Below, one piece after another: positions 9,266 through 17,921 of a DNA stretch of 64,000 nucleotides. Position 1 is the stretch's first letter, and each line of letters begins with the position of its first letter. The stretch lies in NCBI GenBank assembly GCA_035651455.1, contig DASRFR010000047.1, positions 186,001-250,000 on the forward strand, written 5' to 3'. Made by a program: the position numbers and the translations under genes. The notes beneath the pieces are model-generated. The model worked only from the letters and a program-made list of their open reading frames with translations, did not search any database and was not told the DNA's origin. The stretch comes from DASRFR01 sp035651455. Lineage in GTDB: Bacteria > Acidobacteriota > Terriglobia > Terriglobales > Acidobacteriaceae.

Positions 9266-10735
9266 ATGCCGCGTAAGACCACCGCGCTTCCGTTAAACCT
9301 TCCGACGATCCCGCACGGAACGAGCCTGTACCGCTGGCTTTACGAGGCACTGCGGGCCGCGATCCTGGAAGGACGCCTACGGCCTGGAGCAAGGCTTCCC
9401 GCTACGCGGGACCTGGCGCATGCATACCGGCTATCCCGTTCCACTATCGTCACCGCATTTGAGCAGCTCAAGTCCGAAGGCTACGTTGAAGGCAAGACGG
9501 GATCAGGAACATATGTGAGCAAAGTTCTGCCCGAACAGCTGCTTCACGCCAGCCGGGTTCCCGCACAGAAAACTTTGCCGCATCGAAGAGTGGCGCTGTC
9601 ATCATATGCAGGACGGCTGCAGCCCTATCGGCCCACGGTTCCACGGCCGCTGCGAGCGTTCCGCGCGAATCTGCCCGCTCTCGACCACTTCCCTGCCAAG
9701 GTTTGGGCGCAGGTCGCGGCGCGGCGACTGCGGCGTGTGTCAGCCAAGATTCTTGCCGGCGGCGAGGCCCTGGGATACCGTCCGTTGCGGGAAGCGGTGG
9801 CGGAATATCTGAATACGTCGCGCGGCGTCACGTGCTCTGCCGAGCAAGTGCTGATCGTCTCCGGCGCACAGGAGGCGCTGGATCGCACGGCGCGGCTGCT
9901 ACTGAATGCGGGAGAACCAGTATGGCTGGAGGAGCCAGGGTATCCGGGAGCGGCCGTGGTGTTTCGCGCCCTGGGAGCTAAGATGTGCGCGGTACCTGTC
10001 GACGAAGAAGGAATGCAAGTAGACGCTGGCGAGCGGCGCTGGGGACGCGCGCGGCTCGTCTATGTGACACCCGGCCACCAGTTCCCTTTGGGCGTCACCA
10101 TGAGCCTGCGCAGACGGCTGGCATTGCTGGAGTGGGCGCGGCGAACGGGCGCAATGATTTTCGAAGACGATTATGACAGCGAATATCGCTATTCCGGGCG
10201 TCCGGTTCCGGCCATGCAGGGGCTGGACCGCGCGGGAGTCGTCATTTTCGGCGGGAGTTTCAGCGCGGTGCTGTGCCCAGCTTTGCGGCTCGGATACCTG
10301 GTGGTCCCGCCGGATATGGTTGATCTGTTCGCCTCCGCGGAGTCGGTGAGCACCCAGCATCCGCCGCTGCTGGAGCAAGCGGTTTTATGTGACTTCATTA
10401 CCGAAGGACACTTTGCCCGCCACATTCGACGTATGCGGGAACTGTATGCGGAACGGCTTGCGGTGTTGCTGGAGAGCGCGGAACGGGAACTACGCGGGGT
10501 GCTGCAGATCTCCAGTGTGGAAGCCGGGCTGCAGACGATCGGCGCCCTGAAGAATGGGATGAAAGCTGAACGTGCCGAAAAACTTGCGGCGGACCGGAGT
10601 GTTGAGGTTCTGGCGCTAAGTCGGTACGGCTGGGGACGTCCCAGGGCAGAGGGCCTGGTTTTGGGATTTGCGGCCGTGGATCCGCGAGAACTGCGAAGAG
10701 GCGTGAGCGAGTTAGCCCGGGCGCTGGCGGCCTGA
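9266..10735 (+). CDS. MocR-family regulator (GntR-type HTH + aminotransferase-like domain), PdxR-like, PLP lysine replaced
   Basis: MocR regulators join a winged-helix DNA-binding domain to a fold-type I aminotransferase domain that senses PLP. Here the HTH spans about residues 20-80 (ARLPATRDLAHAYRLSRSTIVTAF) and the aminotransferase-like domain about 120-480. The FEDDYDSEYRY segment that contacts PLP is kept. In the usual GxFSKxLxPxLRLGY motif, however, the Schiff-base Lys is Ala334 (SFSAVLCPALRLGYL), so no internal aldimine can form. Divergence from pdxST strongly suggests control of vitamin B6 synthesis, as PdxR does. The substitution implies non-covalent sensing or another ligand. Confidence 0.88.
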   Translation: MPRKTTALPLNLPTIPHGTSLYRWLYEALRAAILEGRLRPGARLPATRDLAHAYRLSRSTIVTAFEQLKSEGYVEGKTGSGTYVSKVLPEQLLHASRVPAQKTLPHRRVALSSYAGRLQPYRPTVPRPLRAFRANLPALDHFPAKVWAQVAARRLRRVSAKILAGGEALGYRPLREAVAEYLNTSRGVTCSAEQVLIVSGAQEALDRTARLLLNAGEPVWLEEPGYPGAAVVFRALGAKMCAVPVDEEGMQVDAGERRWGRARLVYVTPGHQFPLGVTMSLRRRLALLEWARRTGAMIFEDDYDSEYRYSGRPVPAMQGLDRAGVVIFGGSFSAVLCPALRLGYLVVPPDMVDLFASAESVSTQHPPLLEQAVLCDFITEGHFARHIRRMRELYAERLAVLLESAERELRGVLQISSVEAGLQTIGALKNGMKAERAEKLAADRSVEVLALSRYGWGRPRAEGLVLGFAAVDPRELRRGVSELARALAA

Positions 10736-10782
10736 TCTCGCCCATTTCTGAAAACTACGTTCAGTGGCCAAACTCGTCTGTA

Positions 10783-11262
10783 CTACCGTTCCGTATATTT
10801 CTCGAACATCCGCGGATCGATAGCGATGAATTTACCCTGGCTGCGTGCGAGAACATGGTCGTGCCCATCCAGAATCTGCGCTTCATTGATGTGCTCGCGC
10901 CCGCGTACCCGCAGTTCGCGGGATTCGACCCTGAGAGGTTGGTTGAGCGGAACGGGTTTCAAATAATTCACCGTGATTTGGGAGGTCAATGCGATCACAT
11001 GACGGATCTTGTTGACCTTTCCCATTGCCTCATCGAGGATGGTGGCGATAATCCCGCCATGGCAATGCCCCGGCGGGCCAGTGTAGCGCTTCCCCAGCCG
11101 GAATCGACACACGAAGCAGTCACGCTCCTCGTCGTAGGTAAACTTCAGCCGCATGCCCTCGGCGTTGTTCTTGCCGCAACCAAAGCAGTAGTTCCTCTGC
11201 AGGCGCACGTAGCGCGTATCGTGCCCACGACCATGAGCCTTTTTCGGCGGCATGAGGCGCAT
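10783..11262 (-). CDS. PaaI-like hotdog thioesterase family protein
   Basis: The 159-residue protein fits the hotdog thioesterase fold. It has an opening Cys-rich segment (YCFGCGKNNAEGMRL) common in this subgroup, and the GPPGHCHGGIIATILDEAMG helix whose His-Gly-Gly and acidic residue form the acyl-CoA thioesterase active site. Such enzymes hydrolyse acyl-CoA in the cytosol, but the substrate cannot be inferred. The gene stands alone and converges on the MocR regulator with 47 bp between the stops. An in-frame ATG at 11253 is an alternative start. Confidence 0.85.
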   Translation of the reverse strand: MRLMPPKKAHGRGHDTRYVRLQRNYCFGCGKNNAEGMRLKFTYDEERDCFVCRFRLGKRYTGPPGHCHGGIIATILDEAMGKVNKIRHVIALTSQITVNYLKPVPLNQPLRVESRELRVRGREHINEAQILDGHDHVLARSQGKFIAIDPRMFEKYTER

Positions 11263-11472
11263 TGTACATTCCGCAGGGTTTAAAGCGGGTAGCGAGATTC
11301 TAGAGGGAATGTCGGATATTACGAGCTTAAGTCAGGCATTCGCTGTATTGGAGGATCACATGGCGCGTTTTAGTCTCAATGAACGGCATATGCGGAACGC
11401 GGAAAAGCCCGAGTTTCGCCACCACTCACCTCCGACCCCCCTTTGTAAGCTGAAGGCATTGTTGGATCAGTT

Positions 11473-11859
11473 GTGATGTCACGCATTTTTATTGCCGACG
11501 ACAGTGCTTGTATCCGACGAGGCTTGCGTTGCCTTCTGGAAACTCATCCCGACTGGGAGATTTGTGGGGAGGCGAACAATGGTCGTGAGGCTGTAAGCAA
11601 AGTCCGAAAGCTTGCGCCTGATCTGGCGATCCTGGACTTCAGCATGCCATTCCTAAATGGGCTGGAAGCAGGCAAGCAGATTGCATCCACGTGTCCGGGA
11701 GTAAGGACCCTGCTCTGCACAATCCACGTTTCAAAAGAGCTTGTCAATAAGGCGCGAGACGCGGGTCTAAATGGAGCCACTGGCAAATCAGAACCGAAAC
11801 GGCTGATGCGCATGGTAGAAGCCCTCCTGAGAAAAGGAAGCGCGGCGTTTCAGTCGTAG
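11473..11859 (+). CDS. Stand-alone response-regulator receiver domain protein
   Basis: The 128 residues form a single REC domain. It has the acidic pair in IADDSA, phospho-acceptor Asp near 55 in AILDFSMP, the Thr/Ser position in LLCTIH, and the conserved Lys in TGKSEP. There is no output domain, so it may pass phosphate on or act by protein contact. The first codon is GTG at 11473, with an ATG at 11476. A 74-codon open frame (11252-11476) overlaps this start, but I do not find it convincing as a gene. No histidine kinase lies nearby. Confidence 0.85.
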   Translation: MMSRIFIADDSACIRRGLRCLLETHPDWEICGEANNGREAVSKVRKLAPDLAILDFSMPFLNGLEAGKQIASTCPGVRTLLCTIHVSKELVNKARDAGLNGATGKSEPKRLMRMVEALLRKGSAAFQS

Positions 11860-11917
11860 CCGGTGTCCGGCAAACGGGTCGCGAAGTCTTGCGACCGCCC
11901 TGTGACGGCAAACTCTC

Positions 11918-12604
11918 CTAATTAGGATTCCCCAGCATTCCTGGCGTGGGCACCTGCAATTGCACGATATTGTTGCGAATAGCATAGAGTACCAATTCGC
12001 TCACGCTGTGAATGCCCAGTTTGCGCATGATATTGGAACGGTGAGTCTCGGCTGTCTTCGTGCTCAAGTCGAGAATGGACGCCACTTCCTTAGTGCTTTT
12101 GCCTTCCGCAAGAAGCTGTACAACTTCGCGCTCGCGTGGCGTAAGCGTGGGAATCGTGGGTTTCGCCGAGGAGTTGTTTCCGCCCAGGTAGCCGGTTAAA
12201 ACCATCTCTCCTACGCGGGAAGTGAAAAAGGTGCGCTCTTTCTGCAGGGACTCGACCGCCGTGAGCAGATCGCGCGCGGCGTCGGACTTCAGCACGAAAC
12301 CACGTGCCCCGGCTTCCAGCACTTCCCGAACTACCTGTTCGGAATCGGTAACTGTCAGGATCAAGACTTTTTGCTGGGGATTGTGGCGAAGGATTTGCCG
12401 AGCCGCGGCCAAGCCGTTCAAGTTCGGCATGCCAATATCGAGGATCACAACGTCAGGTCGTAGTTCGGTGACTTTCTCGACTGCCTCGCGTCCATCGGCA
12501 GCCTCTGCGCAGATTTCCCAGCCCACGTGAGACTTCAGCAACGAGCAAAGGCCCCGGCGGACCACTTCGTGATCGTCGGCCACCAGAATGCGAAGCGGAG
12601 ACAT
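11918..12604 (-). CDS. NarL/FixJ-family response regulator
   Basis: This two-domain transcription regulator has an N-terminal receiver (VADDHE acidic pair, phospho-Asp in VVILDIGMP near residue 54, Lys in FVLKSDA). Its LuxR-type HTH spans about residues 150-212 (LTPREREVVQLLAEGKSTKE and the TAETHRSNIMRKLGI recognition region). The length of 228 is normal. The receiver half clearly resembles the REC-only protein encoded convergently next to it (RRGL-C-LL, ADGREAV / NNGREAV), so the two may be paralogues on one signalling route. The cognate kinase is not in the window. Confidence 0.93.
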   Translation of the reverse strand: MSPLRILVADDHEVVRRGLCSLLKSHVGWEICAEAADGREAVEKVTELRPDVVILDIGMPNLNGLAAARQILRHNPQQKVLILTVTDSEQVVREVLEAGARGFVLKSDAARDLLTAVESLQKERTFFTSRVGEMVLTGYLGGNNSSAKPTIPTLTPREREVVQLLAEGKSTKEVASILDLSTKTAETHRSNIMRKLGIHSVSELVLYAIRNNIVQLQVPTPGMLGNPN

Positions 12605-12790
12605 AATTCACCTCTTGGGTACTCCTGGAGTCATTCGACACGCGGCACAACGGGCAACCCTGATGAAAGCCCCCCTTGCGTTACTTGTCCATACAGTATT
12701 CACCTTAGAAAAAGAACAGCAACTCACAATTGCGGGTGGGGCCGGACCTGAACCGATCCCACCGGGAAAGCGGGATCGGTCGGCCGATTC

Positions 12791-13348
12791 TCATGCTGCC
12801 GGGCGAATATCGCGCAAATTACTCGAAGCTAAGGGGACGTTTGCCGCCCGAGCCGCCACTCCGCTCGATGCTCCCCCCATGGCGGCTAGCCAGCCCAGGA
12901 ACAGGGACAGGAATCCAGCCCAGCCCAAGCCGGTGAAGACGTCCAGCAGGTAAGGATTGTGAACCTGGCCTTCGACTCCGCTTCCGCCGCTCAGGGCCGC
13001 ACCGGCGATGGTCGTGATCAGCAGCGTGGCTACCACCGCTAGTCCGAACATGATCATGCCATGAATAGCACCATCATGTTTGTTGGTGACTGCGGCCAGC
13101 CGGCCGGTTTCGCGACCCGCCACGTACATGGCGATGATGGTGAGAACGATGGCCCAAATGCCCATTCCCCAGCCCATCCCGGTCACCGGACGAGCGGCAT
13201 TAGGATTGGCCGCGCTAGCGAAGATTGAGAAACCCAAGAGCCCGAATACGGACCAGATAGCCACGAAGGTGAACATTCCGGCCCAGATTGCACCCCAGTC
13301 TGTCCTGGCACGCAAGCCAGAAGCGCTGGGATAAGAGAGATCCGCCAT
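12791..13348 (-). CDS. Conserved hypothetical membrane protein, four TM segments
   Basis: The 185-residue protein has four hydrophobic stretches near residues 20-45, 60-80, 98-120 and 138-162, rich in Gly and Ala. A short polar N-terminus (MADLSYPSASGLRARTDW) precedes them. A very good AAGGAGG site supports the start. No catalytic motif is visible. The Gly/Ala-rich helices and small size suggest a structural or permeability role at the inner membrane, but I know no function. A 173-bp upstream region holds nothing I can identify. Confidence 0.8.
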   Translation of the reverse strand: MADLSYPSASGLRARTDWGAIWAGMFTFVAIWSVFGLLGFSIFASAANPNAARPVTGMGWGMGIWAIVLTIIAMYVAGRETGRLAAVTNKHDGAIHGMIMFGLAVVATLLITTIAGAALSGGSGVEGQVHNPYLLDVFTGLGWAGFLSLFLGWLAAMGGASSGVAARAANVPLASSNLRDIRPAA

Positions 13349-13572
13349 TTTGTGCCTCCTTTTCTCTTTCCACTCAGTTAGATGGCAGCCTGGCCAGCCG
13401 CGATATCCATATTATATCGTAGAACGACATTTCTTTGCGAGTCACTGGACGCGCACTGAATGCATTACGACCGCTGAAATGCGGATGAAAAGAGGAGGAG
13501 CGAACCAGGATCACACGCCGAGTGCCTACAAACCTTGGCGTTTCAGAGTAGATTGTGCGCTGCTGCGGACCG

Positions 13573-13755
13573 CTATTTTCTCAGCGTGCCGGCCGCGGTG
13601 ATGCGAGTGGCGCGTCCCATTTCACGTGCGACTTTCACCAAGTCTTCGACGTTGTGGCTGGGTTTCTCTTCCGACAGGACAGAGCCCGCGGCCAGAGTAA
13701 AACGCAGAGCATCTTCCTGATTGTCGAAATACAACACCACTTGAGCGGCTGCCAT
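13573..13755 (-). CDS. Small conserved hypothetical protein, 60 aa
   Basis: The protein begins MAAAQVVLYFDNQEDALRFT and is soluble, with no signal peptide. A strong AGGAGG site seven bases upstream fixes the ATG at 13755, although the frame is open to 13857. The pattern of short beta strand, helix (NQEDALRFTLAAGSVL) and second helix (VEDLVKVAREMG) suggests a compact alpha/beta fold of the ferredoxin-like or dimeric barrel kind. Function is unknown. It is a single gene, divergent from the Tat-exported flavoprotein. Confidence 0.65.
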   Translation of the reverse strand: MAAAQVVLYFDNQEDALRFTLAAGSVLSEEKPSHNVEDLVKVAREMGRATRITAAGTLRK

Positions 13756-13959
13756 TAAACTACCTCCTGCTGGCCTGAGATCATGATAAGTCGGCTGCAT
13801 GCTAATCCCTGCGATACTCTTTTGATTCTCCTGTGGAGAAAGTAGTCGGAAGGGCATGGAGAACCGGCCCTACCCGTTCAGCAGCGGCAACACACAAAGG
13901 CAACAGCGGAGACGGAAAGGATGACGAGAAGGAATCTCAGAGCGGAGAAGGCGTTGGGA

Positions 13960-15846
13960 ATGGACCAGCCGATTACTCGGCGGGATTTTCTGAATGCCAC
14001 GCTGCTGGCCTCAGGCGGCGCACTGCTTGCTCCGCTTACACCCAAAGAACTCATGGCGCAGACAGCGCAGCAAACGACGGCGGGGGATGACTGGACCGGA
14101 TTCGGAGGGGTGGGAGACTATGCCAACTCCAATGGGAACACGATGGAGATTGTCGAAGCTGGCCACCGAATTCGTGATGGGGGGTTCGAGTCGCTGCCCT
14201 CGAGCGTCGTCGATACGGGCGAGGTTTACGACTGTGTGGTGGTGGGCGGCGGTATCAGCGGGTTGGCGGCGGCGCTTTTTTTCCAGCGCCTGGGCGGAAA
14301 AGGCAGGTCTTGCCTGGTGGTGGATAACCACCCGATTTTCGGGGGAGAGGCGAAGCGCAATGAATTTGTCGTCGATGGGCAGCGGCTGATTGCGCATCAG
14401 GGCTCTGCATTTTATCCAGTTCCCTTCCCCCACAGCTTCATTGGACGCTTCTATGACTCTATCGGCCTGAAGTCGCCGCGCCTGGATTATCAAAGCTGGG
14501 GCGGTGCGAATCCGGCAATGAATTTGCCGACCACGCCCTACCCCGATACCGGCTCCAACTACGGGTTTTACTTCGGCGCGAAGTTCGGACGGAAGCCGGG
14601 CATGTGGTTGGTGGACCCGTGGGGCAAAAACCTGGAGGCAGCACCCATCCCCGAGAAGACGAAAGTTGAGCTGCTGCGTTGGCGAAAAGGTGGAATGGCT
14701 TTCCAGCGGCCGCAGTATTTCGGAGATCCCATTTCGCGACGGCTGGACACAATAACGCTGGAGGACCACATCATGGAGAGGTGTGGAATCAGCCGCGAAA
14801 CCGTTCGCGATTATCTCTCGCCGGTTGAGGGAGGTGGTTACGGGATCGGCGCGGATGCTCTCTCCGCCTACACCGATTACGCGGCCGACATGCTCCACCC
14901 CATGGATGACAGCGACGAGACCGGTTCGCAAATGTTTCCTGGAGGGAACACGGGATTCGCTCGCCTGATTACCAAGACATTGCTGCCCGAGTCGATTTCA
15001 GGACCGCACACCGTCGAAGGAGTCTGCCGTGGAAAGGTGAACTTCAGCGATCTCGATCGCGCAGGATCGCGTACGCGAATCCGCCTGCGATCGACAGCCG
15101 TGTGGGTCAAGCACGAGGGCGAGCCATCAAAATCGGAGTTCGTCAACGTCGTTTACACAGAGGGCGGAAAGCTCTACCAAGTTAGAGCGCGAACCGTGGT
15201 GATGGCCGGCGGCAGTTGGACGACTAAGCACGTGGTGCGCGACTTGCCCGAGAGCCAGCGCGCGGCGTATGGGGAATTCCTGCGCTCGCCTTGCTTGATG
15301 ATCAACGTAGCCGTGCGTAACTGGCAGTTCCTGTACAAGCTGGGAATGAGCGGCTGCCGCTGGTTCGAGGGCTTGGGAAATTACATGGAAGTACGTAAGC
15401 TGGCCACATTTGGGACCGCTTCGCCGACCATCGGTCCGGACTCTCCAGTAGTGCTCACTATCAAGGTGGTGTATTCGTATCCGGGGATGGCAGCAGCTGA
15501 CCAGGGCCATCGAGCACGGGGGGAGTTGTTGAGCACTCCATTTCGCGACTACGAGCAGCAGCTCAGGGAACAATTCACGCAGATGTTCGCCGGCTCCGGA
15601 TTTGATGCCCGCCGAGATATTGCGGGAATCGTGCTCAATCGCTGGGGGCACGCTTATCTGAATCCGCAACCAGGCTTCTTTTTTGGCCGTAACGGGCAGC
15701 CCGCACCAAGTGAGGTTTTACGAGCCGCCCCGTTCGGAAGGATTGAATTCGCAAACACCGACTTGTCGGGCATCATGGACCATCGTTGTTCAATCCTGGA
15801 GGCAAATCGGGCGGTCGAGCAACTGCTGGACACAGTGGTGGATTGA
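13960..15846 (+). CDS. Tat-exported FAD amine dehydrogenase, spermidine dehydrogenase-like
   Basis: The protein starts with a twin-arginine signal (ITRRDFLNATLLASGG), which implies export of the folded flavoprotein. After it come the FAD Rossmann motif VVGGGISGLAAALFFQ, the ribose-binding region LVVDNHPIFGGEAKRNEF, and a long substrate domain. This layout, with the conserved HPIFGG and AKRNEF elements and about 630 residues, resembles Pseudomonas spermidine dehydrogenase. Such enzymes oxidise polyamines in the periplasm, passing electrons to a cytochrome or quinone. I choose ATG 13960 because it gives a normal short Tat n-region; 13921 is the alternative. Polyamine specificity is inferred. 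Confidence 0.8.
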   Translation: MDQPITRRDFLNATLLASGGALLAPLTPKELMAQTAQQTTAGDDWTGFGGVGDYANSNGNTMEIVEAGHRIRDGGFESLPSSVVDTGEVYDCVVVGGGISGLAAALFFQRLGGKGRSCLVVDNHPIFGGEAKRNEFVVDGQRLIAHQGSAFYPVPFPHSFIGRFYDSIGLKSPRLDYQSWGGANPAMNLPTTPYPDTGSNYGFYFGAKFGRKPGMWLVDPWGKNLEAAPIPEKTKVELLRWRKGGMAFQRPQYFGDPISRRLDTITLEDHIMERCGISRETVRDYLSPVEGGGYGIGADALSAYTDYAADMLHPMDDSDETGSQMFPGGNTGFARLITKTLLPESISGPHTVEGVCRGKVNFSDLDRAGSRTRIRLRSTAVWVKHEGEPSKSEFVNVVYTEGGKLYQVRARTVVMAGGSWTTKHVVRDLPESQRAAYGEFLRSPCLMINVAVRNWQFLYKLGMSGCRWFEGLGNYMEVRKLATFGTASPTIGPDSPVVLTIKVVYSYPGMAAADQGHRARGELLSTPFRDYEQQLREQFTQMFAGSGFDARRDIAGIVLNRWGHAYLNPQPGFFFGRNGQPAPSEVLRAAPFGRIEFANTDLSGIMDHRCSILEANRAVEQLLDTVVD

Positions 15847-16207
15847 AAGCGAAGGAAAATGCCGCAAATAAGAAGCGCCCCGAACTCTTGCGAGTTGCGG
15901 GACGCCCGAACAGCCCTCCCCCAGAACTGCTCAATGCGAAGATAGTTGCATAGGGTAAGGGTGTAAATGCCACTATCGTGCTATTCCCTGGCACCGACGT
16001 CCCATGCGCCGCGTCCTAGCGGCCTGCGAGGCGCCGCCGCTGAATGACCCAGATGACTCGCAGGCGATGAAAACCTAACTTCCGTTCACTTCCGGACCGA
16101 TCGCCGCACGGAAGTCTCTTGCGACCCTGGTTACTGCCGTAATAATCCGGGCGGGATTACCGTTGACCCATTACTCAGGGATACTTAGATTCGCCGCAGG
16201 GGGTTGT
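15847..16207. other. Gap of 361 bp with one hairpin
   Basis: No gene is seen. The element CCCGAACTC-ttgc-GAGTTGCGGG near 15879-15900 can fold into a stable hairpin and is flanked by GCGCCC and GGGACGC. It has no U-run on the plus strand, but a T-rich stretch follows it on the minus strand. The rest, up to the coiled-coil gene, shows no clear promoter or riboswitch. Confidence 0.35.
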
Positions 16208-16477
16208 ATGAAGGATATCCACGAGGTCTTGCGCCGTAAGCAAGCCAAGTATGCGCAGTTGACGAAGCAGATCGAGGCGCTGCAGCAGGCGGCGGAAAAG
16301 CTGCGGGAAGTGGCCCCTCTGCTCGCGGAAAACGAAGAAGACGACAACATGGTACTCGGCGAAGTTGATGAGATGCCGTCTCAGCCGGCAGCCATGGCAG
16401 CGAAAGCGGGCGCAGCCGCAGGAAGCGCGCCGCCAGCGGCAGCCAAGCCAGGGCGCACAGCTCCGCGTTGGCCGTAA
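16208..16477 (+). CDS. Small coiled-coil protein upstream of the PilZ gene
   Basis: The 89-residue protein begins with a coiled coil of about 38 residues (MKDIHEVLRRKQAKYAQLTK and onward, heptads of Leu, Ile, Ala). An acidic patch (ENEEDDN) and a low-complexity Ala/Pro tail follow. There is no membrane segment. The ATG at 16208 is preferred over an upstream in-frame start because the helix begins there. It ends 27 nt before the REC-PilZ gene and is probably cotranscribed with it. It may be an adaptor, but this is only inference from position. Confidence 0.65.
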   Translation: MKDIHEVLRRKQAKYAQLTKQIEALQQAAEKLREVAPLLAENEEDDNMVLGEVDEMPSQPAAMAAKAGAAAGSAPPAAAKPGRTAPRWP

Positions 16478-16504
16478 GCTCTCGCAAGTCATTGAAAAAG
16501 CACT

Positions 16505-17629
16505 ATGACGCCGCAAGCACTGCTGGTTTCCAAAGACGATCAGGCATCGGAAGCGCTGGCCCGGGTACTCGCCGGCTACGGCGTGGCCGTGGAGCGCTCC
16601 AGCGAGCCTGAAATTGCGCTTACGCGGCTCAGTGAGCAGCGCTATGACGAGGTGATTGTCGACTTCGACGAGCCCGAGTTTGCCACTCGTGTGCTGGAAA
16701 ATATTCGCCAGTTAGCCTCTGGCACCCCGGTCATCACGGTGGCACTGATTGCAGACGAGAGCAAAATTCGCCACACCTTCGGAGCAGGCGCCAATTTTGT
16801 AATCCTCAAGCCGGTGTCCGAAGAGAAGGCGGCCGCCAGCCTAAAAGCCGCCACTGCACTCTTAAAACGTGAGAGGAGACGGTCTTTCCGGGTGCCGGTA
16901 CAGGCTGCGGTGACACTCAGCATACCCGGAGGACAGGAACTTGAAGGCATCATGCTGGATTTGAGTGAGAGCGGTATGGATGTTCTCGCGGCCCAGCCGT
17001 TGTTCCCTTCCGCCCTGGTGGGTTTCCGTTTTAGTCTTCCCGACGGGAGCGCAGAACTGGAGGCCCATGGCGAGGTGGCATGGGCAAATCCGAATGGACA
17101 ATCAGGCGTGCGGTTCATCGACCTGAGCGAAGGTAAACAAGAAGAATTGCGGAAGTGGCTGAGCTCGAATTCCGCGCCCGACGAAGCGGAGCCGGTTTCG
17201 CAATGCAAGCTTACCGATTTGAGCTTAGGCGGGTGTTATGTGGAAACCGAGTCGCCGTTCCCCGAGCATGCTTTGGTTGATCTGTGCCTGAAAGCAGGGG
17301 ACCTGGAAATTCACGCAGAGGGATTGGTGCGGGTGATGCATCCAGACAACGGAATGGGAATTGAGTTCCCTTCCCGTACAGCGGAACAGCGAGCCAAAGT
17401 TGGCGACTTCATCGAATTTCTAACCAGCCGTCCGGGGACAATGCCGGAATTGCTGATTTCTCCCAAGAAACTCGCGGCGGACGAAAGCGAATTCACCAAC
17501 GGATCCAGCGAAAACGATGGAGAGGACGCGTTGCTCGAATTGTTGCGCACCGGCCAGACCATGGAGCGGGAGCAATTCGTGGAAGAACTACGCAAGCAGC
17601 GCAATTCCGAGCCAATAGCCTCTTCTTAA
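16505..17629 (+). CDS. Receiver-like domain fused to two PilZ domains
   Basis: The 374 residues divide into a receiver-like domain (about 1-118; ALLVSKDDQASEAL, VIVDFDEP), a first PilZ domain (about 120-220; RRRSFRVPVQAAVTL and DLSESGMDV) and a second, weaker PilZ domain (about 228-310; KLTDLSLGGCYVETE and NGMGIEF). The disordered acidic tail has no known motif. The first PilZ carries the RxxxR and D/NxSxxG elements that bind cyclic di-GMP. The second keeps only DLSLGG. The protein could link phosphorylation to c-di-GMP signalling, for example in motility or surface behaviour. Confidence 0.85.
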   Translation: MTPQALLVSKDDQASEALARVLAGYGVAVERSSEPEIALTRLSEQRYDEVIVDFDEPEFATRVLENIRQLASGTPVITVALIADESKIRHTFGAGANFVILKPVSEEKAAASLKAATALLKRERRRSFRVPVQAAVTLSIPGGQELEGIMLDLSESGMDVLAAQPLFPSALVGFRFSLPDGSAELEAHGEVAWANPNGQSGVRFIDLSEGKQEELRKWLSSNSAPDEAEPVSQCKLTDLSLGGCYVETESPFPEHALVDLCLKAGDLEIHAEGLVRVMHPDNGMGIEFPSRTAEQRAKVGDFIEFLTSRPGTMPELLISPKKLAADESEFTNGSSENDGEDALLELLRTGQTMEREQFVEELRKQRNSEPIASS

Positions 17630-17835
17630 TTGCCGCGTTTAATCATCCTCGAAGCTGCAGAATCCGGCAGAGCCCAAAAAAGCGAGAAGCGGAAGACCAA
17701 CGCCCCGTCTCTGGCGCCTGTTTACCACTTCTCGCGGTCTGTTCCACCTCGATGCCAGCAGCATATCTTCGCGGAGTTACGGGCAGGTTTCAGGTTTATG
17801 AACTTCCAGTGAAAAAGTTGACGTCACAAGCCCCG

Positions 17836-17849
17836 GTGATCTAGATCAC
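17836..17849. promoter_or_regulatory. FNR/CRP-type palindrome upstream of the UspA gene
   Basis: GTGATCTAGATCAC is a perfect 14-bp palindrome. It fits the FNR-family pattern TTGAT-N4-ATCAA except for the outermost base on each side. A GATAAC -10-like element lies at 17872-17877, which would put the start of transcription near 17884. The palindrome centre would then sit at about -41.5, the class II activator position. The surrounding 292-bp gap (17630-17921) holds no gene. Confidence 0.45.
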
Positions 17850-17921
17850 TGTGGGTACGGGGCGCGAGCGCGATAACCGAACTGCGGGGTCCACTCCGCC
17901 AGTCCACTGAGGAGGTGGCCC

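Noticed and set aside
11252..11476. 74-codon frame overlapping the starts of the thioesterase and REC genes
   Set aside because: It overlaps the opposite-strand thioesterase start, lacks a good ribosome-binding site and shows no known domain; kept only as a remark.
15847..16207. Possible c-di-GMP riboswitch upstream of the coiled-coil/PilZ genes
   Set aside because: The conserved riboswitch core sequences are not present; only a simple hairpin is seen.
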